Counted from the first letter of the stretch, positions 8,282 to 17,395 are shown. The stretch: DNA of 64,000 bases from Frateuria flava (GCF_017837635.1 NZ_JAGJRS010000013.1:272764-336763); one strand, 5' to 3'. Numbers and translations: made by a program. Notes: generated by a model not told the origin, from the letters alone.

Positions 8282-11200
8282 ATGCTGGGAGAAGTATTCC
8301 GCTTCGAATGGCGCCAGCAGTGGCGCGCGCCGCTGTTCTGGATCATGGCGCTGGCCTTCGGCGGGCTTGCCTTCGCGGTGGCCAGCACCGATGCGGTGGT
8401 GATCGGCGGCGCCAGCGGCAACGTGCTGCGCAACGCGCCGATGGTGATCGTGCGGCTGGTCAGCGCCTTCACCATCTTCGGCATGCTTGCCGGCGGCGTA
8501 TTCGTCGCCGGCGCGGCGCTGCGCGACTTCGACCACAACACCGCCGAGCTGGTGTTCGCCACGCCGGTCGGTCGCGGCGCCTACCTGGGTGGACGGCTGG
8601 CCGCCGGTTACGCGGCGGCGGTGGCGATCATGCTGGCGGTGGCGCTGGGCGTGGCGCTGGGCGGCGCGATGCCGTGGGTCGACCCGGCGCGCCTGGGCCC
8701 GTCCGGCTGGCAGGGTTACGCCTGGGCGTTCGGCGTGATGGTGTTGCCGGACATGCTGTTCGTCGCCTCGCTGCTGTTCCTGCTCGCCACGGTGACCCGC
8801 TCGCTGCTGGCGACCTACATCGGCATCATCGCCTTCATCGTGCTGCTGTCGCTGTCGGGGCTGCTGACGCGGGACGTCAACCACCACATCGTCGCGGCCC
8901 TGCTCGACCCGTTCGGCGGCCGCACACTGGGCATCGTCACGCGCTACTGGTCGGCCGACGAACTCAACCATCGCCTGCCGCCGCTGGAAGGGCTGTTGCT
9001 GTGGAACCGGCTGCTGTGGCTGGGCATCTCGCTGCTGTTGGCCGGCGCGACATTCGTGCTCTTCCGCACCAACCGCGAGGGCCTGCGCCTGCCCGGGCGC
9101 AAGCCCCGTGCCGAGCCGCCGCTGCTGCGCCCCATGGCCGGCGCAGTGCACACCGGCGTGCCGGGCGTGCGGCTGGCGCACGACCTGCGCGCGCGGCTTG
9201 CGCAGTTGCGCGCGCTGCTGGCCTTCGACATCGGCCAGGTGCTGCGCGGCGTGCCGTTCCTGGTGATGCTGGTGTTCGGGCTGGTCAACCTGCTGTTCGC
9301 GCTGGCCTTCAGCAGCGAGTTCTACGGCACGCCGGTCTATCCGGTGACCCATACGGTGCTGGAGACCATCCAGGGCAGCTTCCACTGGCTGCTGGCGATC
9401 ATCGTGACCTTTTACGCCGGTGAGCTGGTCTGGCGCGAGCGCGACCGGCACACCGCCGAGGTGGTCGATGCGTTTCCGCTGCCGGACTGGCTCCCGCTCA
9501 CCGCGCGGCTGCTGGCGTTGTTCGCGGTGGTGCTGGCGTACCTGGTGATCGGCGACCTGGTCGGCATCCTCTGGCAGCTCGGCCACGGCTACACGCATCT
9601 GCAGATTGGCCTGTACCTGGCCACGCTGGGACTGGACGCGGCGCCGTTCGTGCTGCTGGCGGTGCTGATGCTGCTGTTCCAGACGCTGGCCGGCAGCAAG
9701 TTCATGGGCTACCTGCTGGGCATCGTCTGGCTGGTGGCCTCGCTGATCGGCTTCCCGCTGCTGCACTGGGACCACAACCTGACTATCTTCGGCCACGCCT
9801 CGTCGGTGCCGTATTCGGACATGAACGGCTTCGGCCATTTCCTCGCCGCGGCGTTGTGGTTCGACCTTTACTGGGGTTTTGCAGCGGTGGCGATGCTGGT
9901 GGTTGCCGCGTTGTTCAACGTGCGCGGCACTGGCACGACCTGGCGCGAGCGCCTGCAGGAAGCGCGCACCCGGCTGCGCCGGCCCGCGGCGATCGCACTG
10001 GGGCTGGCGCTGGCTGGTTTCGTCGCGACCGGCGTGTGGATCTTCTACAACACCAACGTGCTCAACCATTACACCAGTAGCGACGACGACACGCGCCAGC
10101 GTGCCGACTACGAAAAGAAATACGCCAGGTACGAGGGCCTTCCGCAGCCACGCATCACCGCAGTGAAGACGGACGTGGACATCTATCCGTACCAGCGGCG
10201 ACTGGAGATCCGCGGCCACTACACGCTGGTCAACCGCAGCAGCCAGCCGATCGACACGCTGCACGTCAACACCGATACCGACTTCACGCTCGCGTCGCTG
10301 CGCTTCGCGCCGCATGACACCGTGAGCGACGACAAGCGGCTGGGCTACGCGATCTACCGCCTGAAAAGGCCGCTCCCGCCGGGCGCCTCGATGGCGTTCG
10401 ACTTCCGCCTCGCCTACGCGCCGCGCGGCTTCACCAACGAGCCCTCCGGCAAGTTCCTGGTCGCCAACGGCAGCTTCTTCAACAGCCAGGTACTGCCACG
10501 CTTCGGCTACCAGAGCCAGGTGCAGCTGACCGACCGCGGCGACCGGCGCAAGTACGGCCTGCCGCCGGACGTGCCGCGCATGCCGAAACTGGGCGACAGC
10601 AAGGCACTGGCCAACAACTACATCAGCAACGATGCCGACTGGATCGACTTCAGCACCACCGTCTCCACCGCTGCCGACCAGATCGCGCTCGCGCCGGGCG
10701 TGCTCCAGAAAAGCTGGACCGCCAACGGCCGGCGCTACTTCACCTACACCGCCGAGCGGCCGATGCTGGACTTCTTCGCGTGGCTGTCCGCGCGGTACAC
10801 GGTGAAGAAGGACAGTTACGACGGCATCGCCATCGAGGTCTACTACGACAGCGCGCACGCCTGGAACGTGGACCGCATGATCCAGGCGACCAAGGACGCG
10901 CTGGCCTACTACCAGGCCCACTTCACGCCCTACCAGTACCGCCAGGTGCGCATCCTGGAGTTCCCCAACTACGCGCACTTCGCGCAGTCCTTTGCCAACA
11001 CCATCCCGTATTCGGAAAGCGTGGGCTTCATCGCCGACCTGCGCGATGCATCCAGGGTGGACTACGTCTATTACGTCACCGCGCACGAGGTCGCGCACCA
11101 GTGGTGGGCGCACCAGGCCATTGGCGCGAACATGCAGGGCTCGACCATGCTCAGCGAGTCGCTGGCGCAGTACTCGGCGCTGATGGTGATGAAGCAGAAG

Positions 11201-11857
11201 TACGGCGCCGACCAGATGCGCAAGTTCCTCAAGTACGAGCTGGACAAGTACCTGATGAGCCGCGCGACCGAGAAGGTCGCCGAGGAGCCGCTGGCGAAGG
11301 TGGAGAACCAGCAGTACATCCACTACAACAAGGGCTCGCTGGTGTTCTACGCGCTGCAGGACTACGTCGGCGAGAACGTCCTCGACGGGGCACTGAAGCA
11401 GTTCCTGCAGCATTGGCAGTTCCGCGGCCCGCCCTACCCCAGTTCGCGCGATCTGATGGACACGCTCGCCAGCGCACTGGAACCGCGGTGGAAGGGGCTG
11501 CTGGATGATCTGTTCTGGAGGATCGCCCTGTTCGACAACCGCATCAGCGAGGCGACGGCAAGAAAACGGCCGGACGGTCGCTACGAGGTGACGCTCAAGG
11601 TGCACGCGGGCAAGGTCCACGTCGATGGCTCCGGCAGGGAGACACCGGCCGAACCGGACGTGCCGGTGGAGATCGGCGTGTTCGCCGCCTCGCCGGGCAA
11701 GGGTCGCGACGGCAAGCCGCTGTACCTGGAAAAGCGCTTGCTACCGGCGGGCGAGAGCACCCTCACGGTAACCGTCGACGGCACGCCGGCGGAGGCCGGG
11801 ATCGATCCGTTCAACGAGCTGATCGATCGTGTGTCCGGCGACAACCGCGGCCGGTGA
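8282..11857 (+). CDS. ABC-2 permease fused to M1-family (gluzincin) aminopeptidase domain
   Basis: 1191 residues. The N-terminal half has two blocks of about six hydrophobic helices each (roughly residues 20-270 and 320-580), as in ABC-2 permeases. After a last helix (IALGLALAGFVATGVWIFY, ~575-595), the C-terminal ~600 residues resemble M1 aminopeptidases. YYVTAHEVAHQWW gives the zinc site HExxH near 935, and LSESLAQY supplies a downstream Glu; the spacing from the second His to that Glu is 19 residues, one more than in classical M1 enzymes. The exopeptidase GxMEN motif is not obvious. The peptidase domain probably lies on the periplasmic side. It starts four bases after the ATPase gene. Such fusions are annotated in other proteobacteria, but the transported or cleaved substrate is unknown. 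Confidence 0.9.
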   Translation: MLGEVFRFEWRQQWRAPLFWIMALAFGGLAFAVASTDAVVIGGASGNVLRNAPMVIVRLVSAFTIFGMLAGGVFVAGAALRDFDHNTAELVFATPVGRGAYLGGRLAAGYAAAVAIMLAVALGVALGGAMPWVDPARLGPSGWQGYAWAFGVMVLPDMLFVASLLFLLATVTRSLLATYIGIIAFIVLLSLSGLLTRDVNHHIVAALLDPFGGRTLGIVTRYWSADELNHRLPPLEGLLLWNRLLWLGISLLLAGATFVLFRTNREGLRLPGRKPRAEPPLLRPMAGAVHTGVPGVRLAHDLRARLAQLRALLAFDIGQVLRGVPFLVMLVFGLVNLLFALAFSSEFYGTPVYPVTHTVLETIQGSFHWLLAIIVTFYAGELVWRERDRHTAEVVDAFPLPDWLPLTARLLALFAVVLAYLVIGDLVGILWQLGHGYTHLQIGLYLATLGLDAAPFVLLAVLMLLFQTLAGSKFMGYLLGIVWLVASLIGFPLLHWDHNLTIFGHASSVPYSDMNGFGHFLAAALWFDLYWGFAAVAMLVVAALFNVRGTGTTWRERLQEARTRLRRPAAIALGLALAGFVATGVWIFYNTNVLNHYTSSDDDTRQRADYEKKYARYEGLPQPRITAVKTDVDIYPYQRRLEIRGHYTLVNRSSQPIDTLHVNTDTDFTLASLRFAPHDTVSDDKRLGYAIYRLKRPLPPGASMAFDFRLAYAPRGFTNEPSGKFLVANGSFFNSQVLPRFGYQSQVQLTDRGDRRKYGLPPDVPRMPKLGDSKALANNYISNDADWIDFSTTVSTAADQIALAPGVLQKSWTANGRRYFTYTAERPMLDFFAWLSARYTVKKDSYDGIAIEVYYDSAHAWNVDRMIQATKDALAYYQAHFTPYQYRQVRILEFPNYAHFAQSFANTIPYSESVGFIADLRDASRVDYVYYVTAHEVAHQWWAHQAIGANMQGSTMLSESLAQYSALMVMKQKYGADQMRKFLKYELDKYLMSRATEKVAEEPLAKVENQQYIHYNKGSLVFYALQDYVGENVLDGALKQFLQHWQFRGPPYPSSRDLMDTLASALEPRWKGLLDDLFWRIALFDNRISEATARKRPDGRYEVTLKVHAGKVHVDGSGRETPAEPDVPVEIGVFAASPGKGRDGKPLYLEKRLLPAGESTLTVTVDGTPAEAGIDPFNELIDRVSGDNRGR

Positions 11858-12011
11858 CGGTGCAGTAGGCCTGGGAGACGGCTGCGCCGAGGGCAAGGGC
11901 CTGCGCCTTTCCCCTGCAATGGGTCAACCACGCGACCTGCCGCACTGCGCCCCTCTCCTGGGTTTGCGCACCTCGCATGGCGTTGCCGCGCATCCGCGGC
12001 ATGGATCACGT

Positions 12012-12076
12012 CGGCTGGGCTTCAGCGCACCGTCGTCCCGCCGCATGCAGGCGGTGGGCTGAAGCCCGCCCGACGA
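12012..12076. repeat. Palindromic repeat, family C (GGGCTTCAGC / GGTGGGCTGAAGCCC)
   Basis: TGGGCTTCAGCGCACCG and GCGGTGGGCTGAAGCCCG face each other across ~20 bases between the convergent ABC and mscS genes. Related pairs occur near 17337-17395 and 44486-44543. The hairpin may also act as a barrier between the convergent transcripts. No gene is seen in 11858-12079. Confidence 0.7.
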
Positions 12077-12079
12077 ATC

Positions 12080-12916
12080 TCAGCCGGCCTTTGCCTCCGG
12101 CAAGGCACCCTGCACCACCGTCAACTCGCGTTGCGGGAACGGAATGCTGATGCCCGCCTCGGCGAAGTGTTCCTTGATCTTGCGCAGCAGTTCGGTCTGC
12201 GCACCCCACATGTCCTCGCTGCGCGTCCAGGCACGGATGATCAACTCGACCGAGCTTTCGGCCAGCGTGCCGGTCACCACGGTCGGCGGCGGCTCCTTCA
12301 GGATGCGTGGATCGGCCACAAACAGCTTTTCGATCTCGCCGATCGCCTGGCCGATGTCGTCCTTGTAGCCGATGCCGACCTTCAGCTCGAAGCGGCGCGT
12401 GCCACGGCGGTTGGCATTGATGATCGCGTCGCTACCCACTTTGGCGTTGGGCACGATCGCCTCGCGGCCATCGGGAAGCGACAGCAACGTGTACATCAGG
12501 TTGACCGCCTCGACGGTGCCGTCCAGGCCGCCGGCATGGATGAAATCACCCGCGCGGAAGGGCCGGAATATGATCAGCAGCACGCCCCAGGCCAGGTTGC
12601 TGAGCGAGCCCTGCAGGGCCAGTCCGATCGCCAGGCCACTGGCGCCCAGCGCCGCGACCAGCGGCGCCGACGGCACCCCCGCGGTGATCAGCGCACTGAC
12701 CACCAGCACGGCCACCAGCACGCCGTAGATGAGGTTGCGCAGGAAGCCGATCAGGGTCTCGTCCATGCTCGCGCGGTGCATCGCACGCTGGACCAGGTTG
12801 GCCACCCGCGCCGCCAGCCAGAAGCCGATCAGCAGGATCAGCAGCGCCATCAGGATGTTGATCCCCAGCAGTGTGGCGTTCTCGGACAGGTGAATCCGGG
12901 CAAGCAGGTCGGGCAT
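12080..12916 (-). CDS. Small-conductance mechanosensitive channel, MscS family
   Basis: 278 residues, the size of minimal MscS. Three N-terminal transmembrane segments: ~17-40, ~62-85 and the pore-lining Gly/Ala-rich LVAALGASGLAIGLALQGSL near 90-110. A beta domain with FRPFRAGDFIHAGG and a C-terminal alpha/beta domain with PNAKVGSDAIINANRRGTRR follow. It opens on membrane tension to relieve osmotic downshock in the inner membrane. It is transcribed alone; the upstream neighbour on the same strand ends behind a strong terminator. Confidence 0.93.
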   Translation of the reverse strand: MPDLLARIHLSENATLLGINILMALLILLIGFWLAARVANLVQRAMHRASMDETLIGFLRNLIYGVLVAVLVVSALITAGVPSAPLVAALGASGLAIGLALQGSLSNLAWGVLLIIFRPFRAGDFIHAGGLDGTVEAVNLMYTLLSLPDGREAIVPNAKVGSDAIINANRRGTRRFELKVGIGYKDDIGQAIGEIEKLFVADPRILKEPPPTVVTGTLAESSVELIIRAWTRSEDMWGAQTELLRKIKEHFAEAGISIPFPQRELTVVQGALPEAKAG

Positions 12917-12998
12917 GGCGTCACTCCGCGGTCGAACCAGCCCCGAAGCCTAACAGGGCGTGCCGTGACGATGCCCCGCAGGCGGCCGTGCGCAGGCG

Positions 12999-13039
12999 AA
13001 AAAAAGCGCCGCGCCGGTCTGGGGAAACCGGCGCGGCGC
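12999..13039 (-). terminator. Rho-independent terminator downstream of the DUF2884 gene
   Basis: Read on the minus strand, a 13-bp near-perfect GC stem (13006-13018 with 13027-13039) is followed immediately by seven T (13005-12999). It lies 56 bases beyond the stop of the gene at 13095-13910 and separates it from mscS. It is the clearest intrinsic terminator in the window. Confidence 0.85.
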
Positions 13040-13094
13040 ATGGGCCGCATGGATGGTTGTGGGGGAGCGGCCGGCCCGCGAGCCGGGGGGGCGG

Positions 13095-13910
13095 CTAGCG
13101 GGTCTGGGGCTTCGTCTTGGCGGAAGCCTCGTTGGAGTGCTCCGGCTGATGGTCGACCAGCGCCAGGCGCGAGCCGTCCTTCAGGCGGAATTCGAACTGC
13201 TGTTGCAACTGGTCGAGCCGCGCCATGTGCGGGCACAGTGCCTCGGCGCGCTCGGAAAGCGCGTCCGCGCGGGCGTCGACGTGCTCGTCGATGGTCTTGT
13301 CCAACGCGTCGGCACGCGCTTCCAGCGCGGCAACCTGGCTCTGGTCGCCGCTCAGCGCAGCCTTCACCGCCTTGGCGGTGACCGTGCTGACCAGCGACTC
13401 GACCGCGTCGCCAACCTGGTTTTCCATCAAGTCCTCGACACTGTGCTGGCGCCACTGTCCCCGGCCCAGGCCTTCGTCGATCTTGGTCAGTGCCTGCTTG
13501 TGCTGGTCGTTGAGCCGGGTGATCAACCGGCTGCGTTCGGTCGGATCGTCGGCAAAGCTGGCGACCACCGTGGTGAGTGCGTCGAAGCCGATGTCCACCC
13601 CCTCGCGGGCGATCGAGGCGACTTCGGGCAACAGCGTGCGCACCTGGCTTTCATACTCGCGCAGGCGGCCCGCATCGGCACCGGACACGGCCACGTCGCG
13701 GCCGTCGATGCGCAGCGCGCCGTCGTGCATGAACACACTGCCGGGTGTGCCGTCCTGGCGCTCGAAGGTGATGCCCGCGGGCTTGACCAGCACGTCGTAG
13801 TCGGTGCCGAAGCTGCACTGCTCGTGGTTCACATGCAGCCCGCCCGCCTGCGCCGGCCCGGCCAGCGCCAGACCGGTGGCGATTGCGAGGGAAAGGATCA
13901 GCGTGCGCAT
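13095..13910 (-). CDS. Secreted DUF2884 (YggN-like) protein
   Basis: 271 residues with a clear Sec signal peptide (MRTLILSLAIATGLALAGPAQAG). The mature part starts HVNHEQCSFGTDYDVLVKPAGITFER and continues as long amphipathic helices (many Ala, Glu, Arg, Asp), with two conserved Cys (near residues 32 and 230). This layout fits DUF2884, periplasmic proteins of unknown function that include E. coli YggN. A paralogue lies at 15888-16640. The start at ATG 13910 is chosen because the signal peptide begins there; the frame extends upstream for 27 codons without secretory character. A strong terminator follows. Confidence 0.8.
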   Translation of the reverse strand: MRTLILSLAIATGLALAGPAQAGGLHVNHEQCSFGTDYDVLVKPAGITFERQDGTPGSVFMHDGALRIDGRDVAVSGADAGRLREYESQVRTLLPEVASIAREGVDIGFDALTTVVASFADDPTERSRLITRLNDQHKQALTKIDEGLGRGQWRQHSVEDLMENQVGDAVESLVSTVTAKAVKAALSGDQSQVAALEARADALDKTIDEHVDARADALSERAEALCPHMARLDQLQQQFEFRLKDGSRLALVDHQPEHSNEASAKTKPQTR

Positions 13911-14010
13911 GGGCCGGCTCCGCGGTGACGATGGCGCCAGCTTCCCGCCAGCCGACGTCACCGGCATGGGCCAGGCGTCATGCCGTGCCATCGGTCATGC
14001 CCGCCGCGTT

Positions 14011-14298
14011 TCAGGGGCGTTGCTCGATTTCCGCCACTTCGCCGTCGACCAGCGTGATGGTGATCTCGTGCCCACTGTCGCGATAGATCCAGCTTTCGCT
14101 GGCGGGCGTGACCACCACGACGCCGCGACCGTGGCGTCGCGTGCGGTGGCGCGCTACCCGCGTGGGCCGGCCGAGCAGTTCGCGCACCTTCGCGGCACTG
14201 TCGCCGGCGACCAGCAGGTGACTGCCGACACGCAGGGTGTCCGAGGCGGTGGCGGCAAAAGCGAGCAGCCACAGGCTGCCGACGAGCAGGGTACGCAT
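14011..14298 (-). CDS. Small secreted DUF2845-like protein
   Basis: 95 residues: signal peptide MRTLLVGSLWLLAFAATAS, then DTLRVGSHLLVAGDSAAKVRELLGRPTRV, the beginning expected of DUF2845, then a basic loop and a strand-rich tail ESWIYRDSGHEITITLVDGEVAEIEQRP. AAGGAAGG stands ahead of the ATG. The fold resembles small BamE/SmpA-like modules (G..VG..LG.P pattern), but this is only a resemblance. It lies 48 bases downstream of the broken gene at 14347-14618 on the same strand. Confidence 0.65.
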   Translation of the reverse strand: MRTLLVGSLWLLAFAATASDTLRVGSHLLVAGDSAAKVRELLGRPTRVARHRTRRHGRGVVVVTPASESWIYRDSGHEITITLVDGEVAEIEQRP

Positions 14299-14346
14299 GT
14301 CGTTCCTTCCTTGGGGTGGAAACCCGGCAGGTGCCGGGTCGATCCT

Positions 14347-14618
14347 TCAACGCTGCGCGATCGGGATGTCGCCGACCTTGCCGTAGACGATGGTCACCGC
14401 GACCATCGGGCCGTCGATCTCGTACGGCCGGCGCTCGCCACGCCGCGCGCCTTCGTGACCCTCGATCGCTTCCTTGTATGGCGGCCCGCCGGGCAGGCTC
14501 CGCGTGGATACCGCGCTGTGGCCGACCGCGGGCACGCGGAAGGCATCGCCGTCCCGCACGCCCGGGCTCACCGAAAGCGACGCCGCAAGCCTGCGGCCAG
14601 TAGCAATACGTTGCGCAT
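14347..14618 (-). pseudogene. Small secreted protein gene, apparently frameshifted
   Basis: From ATG 14618, preceded by AAGGAG seven bases upstream, the reading MRNVLLLAAGL looks like the start of a signal peptide but meets a stop after 16 codons. One base of shift near 14588-14591 would join it to LAASLSVSPGVRDGD in the neighbouring frame, which runs open to the stop at 14347 and ends DGPMVAVTIVYGKVGDIPIAQR. The joined product of about 90 residues would have a textbook signal peptide. Its tail resembles that of the adjacent gene (ITITLVDGEVAEIEQRP). Either this is a recent pseudogene, a sequencing error, or the true start lies elsewhere. Confidence 0.5.
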
Positions 14619-14671
14619 CGCCCTTCTCCTTGCGGGGGCCCGTTTGGACGACAGGCCCACCGGCAAGGGAA

Positions 14672-15244
14672 CTAGAATCCGCCGCCTTCCTGCAGGTACT
14701 CCAGCTCGTCCGGCGTGCTCGGCCGACCCAGCGCGGCGTTGCGATGCGGAAAGCGGCCATAACGCGTGATCACTTCGCAGTGCTTGCGCGCGTAGTCGAG
14801 GAAATTCTCATATTGCCCGCGCGCCTGGGGCGAAGCCTGTAGGGCGAGCGCGCGGAACAGCGTCACCGAACGCCACTGCAAGCCGAGGTCCTCGGCGTGT
14901 TCCAGCGGCAGGTAGGCGAACACGCGCTGCAATGGCGCCAGCGCCTCGTCGTCGCGCCGCTCAAGCCCTTCCAGCACCAGCGCCTGCGCCCGGTTGTCCT
15001 GGGCAAAGGCACGCGCGTCGCCGCGATAGACGTTGCGGCTGAACTGGTCGAGCACGATCAGCAGGGCGAGCCAGCCATGCGGCGTCAGCGCCCATGGGTC
15101 CAGCGCGCCCGCGATGGCCGCCTCCAGGGTGGCACTGAAGCGGTTCCGGATGACTTCGTCGAACTGGGGATCGCGTACGAACCAGCGCACCGCGTTCTCG
15201 TCGGCGAACCAGAAATCAAGTACATCCTGTGCGGTTGTGCTCAT
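14672..15244 (-). CDS. DUF924 family protein
   Basis: 190 residues, the usual size. The family signature runs from the start: VLDFWFADENAVRWFVRDPQFDEVIRNRF, then LIVLDQFSRNVYRGDARAFAQD, YLPLEHAEDLGLQ, and FPHRNAALGRPSTPDELEYL at the end. The family is an all-helical TPR-like fold of unknown biochemical role, probably cytoplasmic. It is monocistronic by spacing. Confidence 0.92.
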   Translation of the reverse strand: MSTTAQDVLDFWFADENAVRWFVRDPQFDEVIRNRFSATLEAAIAGALDPWALTPHGWLALLIVLDQFSRNVYRGDARAFAQDNRAQALVLEGLERRDDEALAPLQRVFAYLPLEHAEDLGLQWRSVTLFRALALQASPQARGQYENFLDYARKHCEVITRYGRFPHRNAALGRPSTPDELEYLQEGGGF

Positions 15245-15280
15245 GCCGTTTCCCCCTGGGCCGGCCCGGGTGGGCGGAGC

Positions 15281-15748
15281 TTAGCAGCGCCGGGCGCGGG
15301 CCAGGCTATGCATGTCCAGGTGAATGCCCTGCAGCCGTGGCAGCTGGCGGCGCAGCACCAGCGCAGCCTCTGGCGTGGCGCGCTGCAGGCCTTCTTCGAA
15401 GGCGTGTACCAGGGCGGCTTCGCCGTGCGCCAGCCGGGCGATCCACGCGGTGTCGCGGCGCGGCGTGTCCGGCAGCAACCACTCGATCAACTGCCGTCGC
15501 GCCGAGCCGCCCAGCCGTCCACGCCGCGCCGGCGTACCGCCCAGGTGGCTGACCTGACCCTGCAGGTCGGCAATCATTTGGTCCAGCGCGCTCGCGTTTT
15601 CGCCCAGCACCACACGCAGGCCCGGCTCGTTCGCCTGTGCCGAGGCGTCGCGGTACATCGCGCGCAGGTCGATGCCCTGGCGGATCAGCGCGTTGAACAG
15701 CGTTTGCGGGCGTGGCGCCACGGCGGGCGGCTCCTGGGGAATCGACAT
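15281..15748 (-). CDS. DUF2383/PA2169-like four-helix protein
   Basis: About 155 residues. The pattern of a first helix (LFNALIRQGIDLRAMYRDASAQA), LQGQVSHLGGTPARRGRLGGSARR, then HGEAALVHAFEEGLQR and a final helix matches the PA2169-type (DUF2383) ferritin-like four-helix bundle. Family members lack a clear metal site and have no established function. The start is taken at ATG 15748; an in-frame ATG nine codons upstream exists. Confidence 0.65.
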   Translation of the reverse strand: MSIPQEPPAVAPRPQTLFNALIRQGIDLRAMYRDASAQANEPGLRVVLGENASALDQMIADLQGQVSHLGGTPARRGRLGGSARRQLIEWLLPDTPRRDTAWIARLAHGEAALVHAFEEGLQRATPEAALVLRRQLPRLQGIHLDMHSLARARRC

Positions 15749-15887
15749 GGAGCGGCCATGGTCGGTCCCGCGCACTTAGCCGGGGATTAACTCGTGGCGT
15801 CCGGCGCTGCGTGCGGCGCACCCTCCGTCAGGCGGCATTCGGGTTCGCGCCTGCCAGCCTGCCCGCAAACCTACGGGACGCGCGCGA

Positions 15888-16640
15888 TTACTGGCCGACC
15901 TGCACCAGCTTCAACAGCTGGCCATCCGCCCCGCGGACGCCCTGCTGCAGTTCCGCCAGCCGCTGGATCGACGGGCACAGCGCCTGGACCTGCGGCCGCA
16001 ACGCCTGCATGCGGCGTTGCAGCCGTGGCTGGAGCTGGGTGGCCAGGTCCGCCGCCTGGTCGCGCAGGCGGGCCGCTTCGGCCAGGTCGCCGTTCATCGC
16101 GGCGGCCAGCGCCTGCTGACCGAGATCGGCGGCCACCAGCGGGGCCAGATCACCCACGATGCGGTCGGCCAGTTGCTGGGCGGCGTCACCTTGCCAGTCG
16201 TGCGTGCTGTTGCTCTGCGCGATGCGCCGCTCAAGCTGCGCGGCATGCGTGGCCAGGCGACGGTCGAGCTCGGCCAGCGTCGCGGGCGCCAGCTGCATGC
16301 CGGCGGCCTCGTCGTGTATTGCGCGCACCGCCATCGCCACGCCGGCATCGGCCACCGCCCGCACGCGCGGGACCAGTGCGCGCAGTTCGCGCTCGAACAG
16401 CGCCAGTCGATCCTGGGCCTCGGCGTTCAGTCGCACCGGTTGACCGTCGGTGCGCAGCGCTCCGTCGGCGACCTGCACGTGGAAGGGGGCCGGCTGCGGG
16501 CGGTCGAACAGCAGGCTGTCCGGCTTCACCGTCAGGTCGTAACTGCTGCTGGCATGGCAGGTGCCTGCCAGGTCCTGCGCGTGCAGAGCCGGCAGGGCGG
16601 CGGACAGGATCAGGCTGGCGAACAGGAGCCGCAGGCGCAT
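15888..16640 (-). CDS. Secreted DUF2884-like protein, paralogue of the gene at 13095-13910
   Basis: 250 residues: signal peptide MRLRLLFASLILSAALPALHA, then DLAGTCHASSSYDLTVKPDSLLFDR, parallel to the CSFGTDYDVLVKPAGITFER of the other copy, and a long helical Ala/Gln/Arg-rich body with a second Cys near the end (ALCPSIQRLAELQQ). The pair of Cys in the same relative positions suggests a disulfide. The start at ATG 16640 is set by the signal peptide. Function unknown; probably periplasmic. Confidence 0.75.
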   Translation of the reverse strand: MRLRLLFASLILSAALPALHAQDLAGTCHASSSYDLTVKPDSLLFDRPQPAPFHVQVADGALRTDGQPVRLNAEAQDRLALFERELRALVPRVRAVADAGVAMAVRAIHDEAAGMQLAPATLAELDRRLATHAAQLERRIAQSNSTHDWQGDAAQQLADRIVGDLAPLVAADLGQQALAAAMNGDLAEAARLRDQAADLATQLQPRLQRRMQALRPQVQALCPSIQRLAELQQGVRGADGQLLKLVQVGQ

Positions 16641-16743
16641 TGGGGTTTTCGTCGCGAAAAGAGACCTCAGCGATACCCGCGCGTGCGTCAACGGCGGCTG
16701 AATCAGAGGCGCTTCGACTGATCCGGCGACAGGTATTCGCGGC

Positions 16744-17241
16744 CTAGCGTTGCTTCCGCCGCGCCCCATCCGCGGCCGAATAGCCTCCGCGGCGCGCAAC
16801 GAACTGTGCGCGCACCGGCGACCGGCCCAGTTGCCAGGCCAGCCATAGCAGCAGCGGCACGAGCAGCGCCTTGAAGACCAGGCCCAGCAGGAAGCTGCGG
16901 CGCGCCTGCTCGATCACCAGCAACAGCAGCTGCGGCTGCGGCTGCGTCATGGCGCGCGTGCGGGCCATCTCGAACTGGCCCCACTGCGCCAGCATCAGGC
17001 CGCCAGTGGCCAGCGCCCACAGCGCCAGCAGCAAGGCCACCACGCGCAACGCCGGGCGGGCCCAGGGCTGGCGCAGGATGCCGCCAGCGCACACCACGAT
17101 CACCGCGAAGGTGCCAACCAGGTAAGGCCAGTCGCCGTGGCGCAGGTACAGCACGCCGCCGAAGGCCGCCAGCAGCAGCACGATCCAGGTGGCGACCCGC
17201 CAGAGGCCGAAGCGACGCGCGGGTGCGGCATCCGTGGCCAT
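16744..17241 (-). CDS. Small integral membrane protein, unknown function
   Basis: 165 residues with four hydrophobic segments at about 14-33, 39-58, 63-85 and 112-137, and basic ends, including a C-terminal stretch rich in Arg and Lys. I do not recognise a family. It lies 103 bases upstream of the DUF2884 paralogue on the same strand and may share its transcript. Confidence 0.6.
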   Translation of the reverse strand: MATDAAPARRFGLWRVATWIVLLLAAFGGVLYLRHGDWPYLVGTFAVIVVCAGGILRQPWARPALRVVALLLALWALATGGLMLAQWGQFEMARTRAMTQPQPQLLLLVIEQARRSFLLGLVFKALLVPLLLWLAWQLGRSPVRAQFVARRGGYSAADGARRKQR

Positions 17242-17336
17242 CAGGAAAAAACCACCGCGTGGCGTACGGACGTGATCGACTGGCGGCGCATGGCGGACTC
17301 CATGGAAAGATCCGCCAAAGTCTACGCGCTGGCCGG

Positions 17337-17395
17337 CGCAGGGTGGGCTCCGGCCACCGCTCTGCGGCGTGCCGGTGGGTTGGAGCCCACCCTGC
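17337..17395. repeat. Palindromic repeat, family C
   Basis: GCAGGGTGGGCTCCGGCC and GGTGGGTTGGAGCCCACCCTGC face each other around a GC-rich centre, just beyond the stop of the secreted-protein gene at 17408. It is related to the elements near 12012 and 44486. Confidence 0.65.

Noticed and set aside
8003..11620. Very long open frame on the minus strand opposite the ABC permease-peptidase gene
   Set aside because: It is rich in His/Gln/Arg/Val in the pattern of antisense reading of GC-rich coding DNA, has no family motif, and the opposite strand carries a clearly conserved gene.
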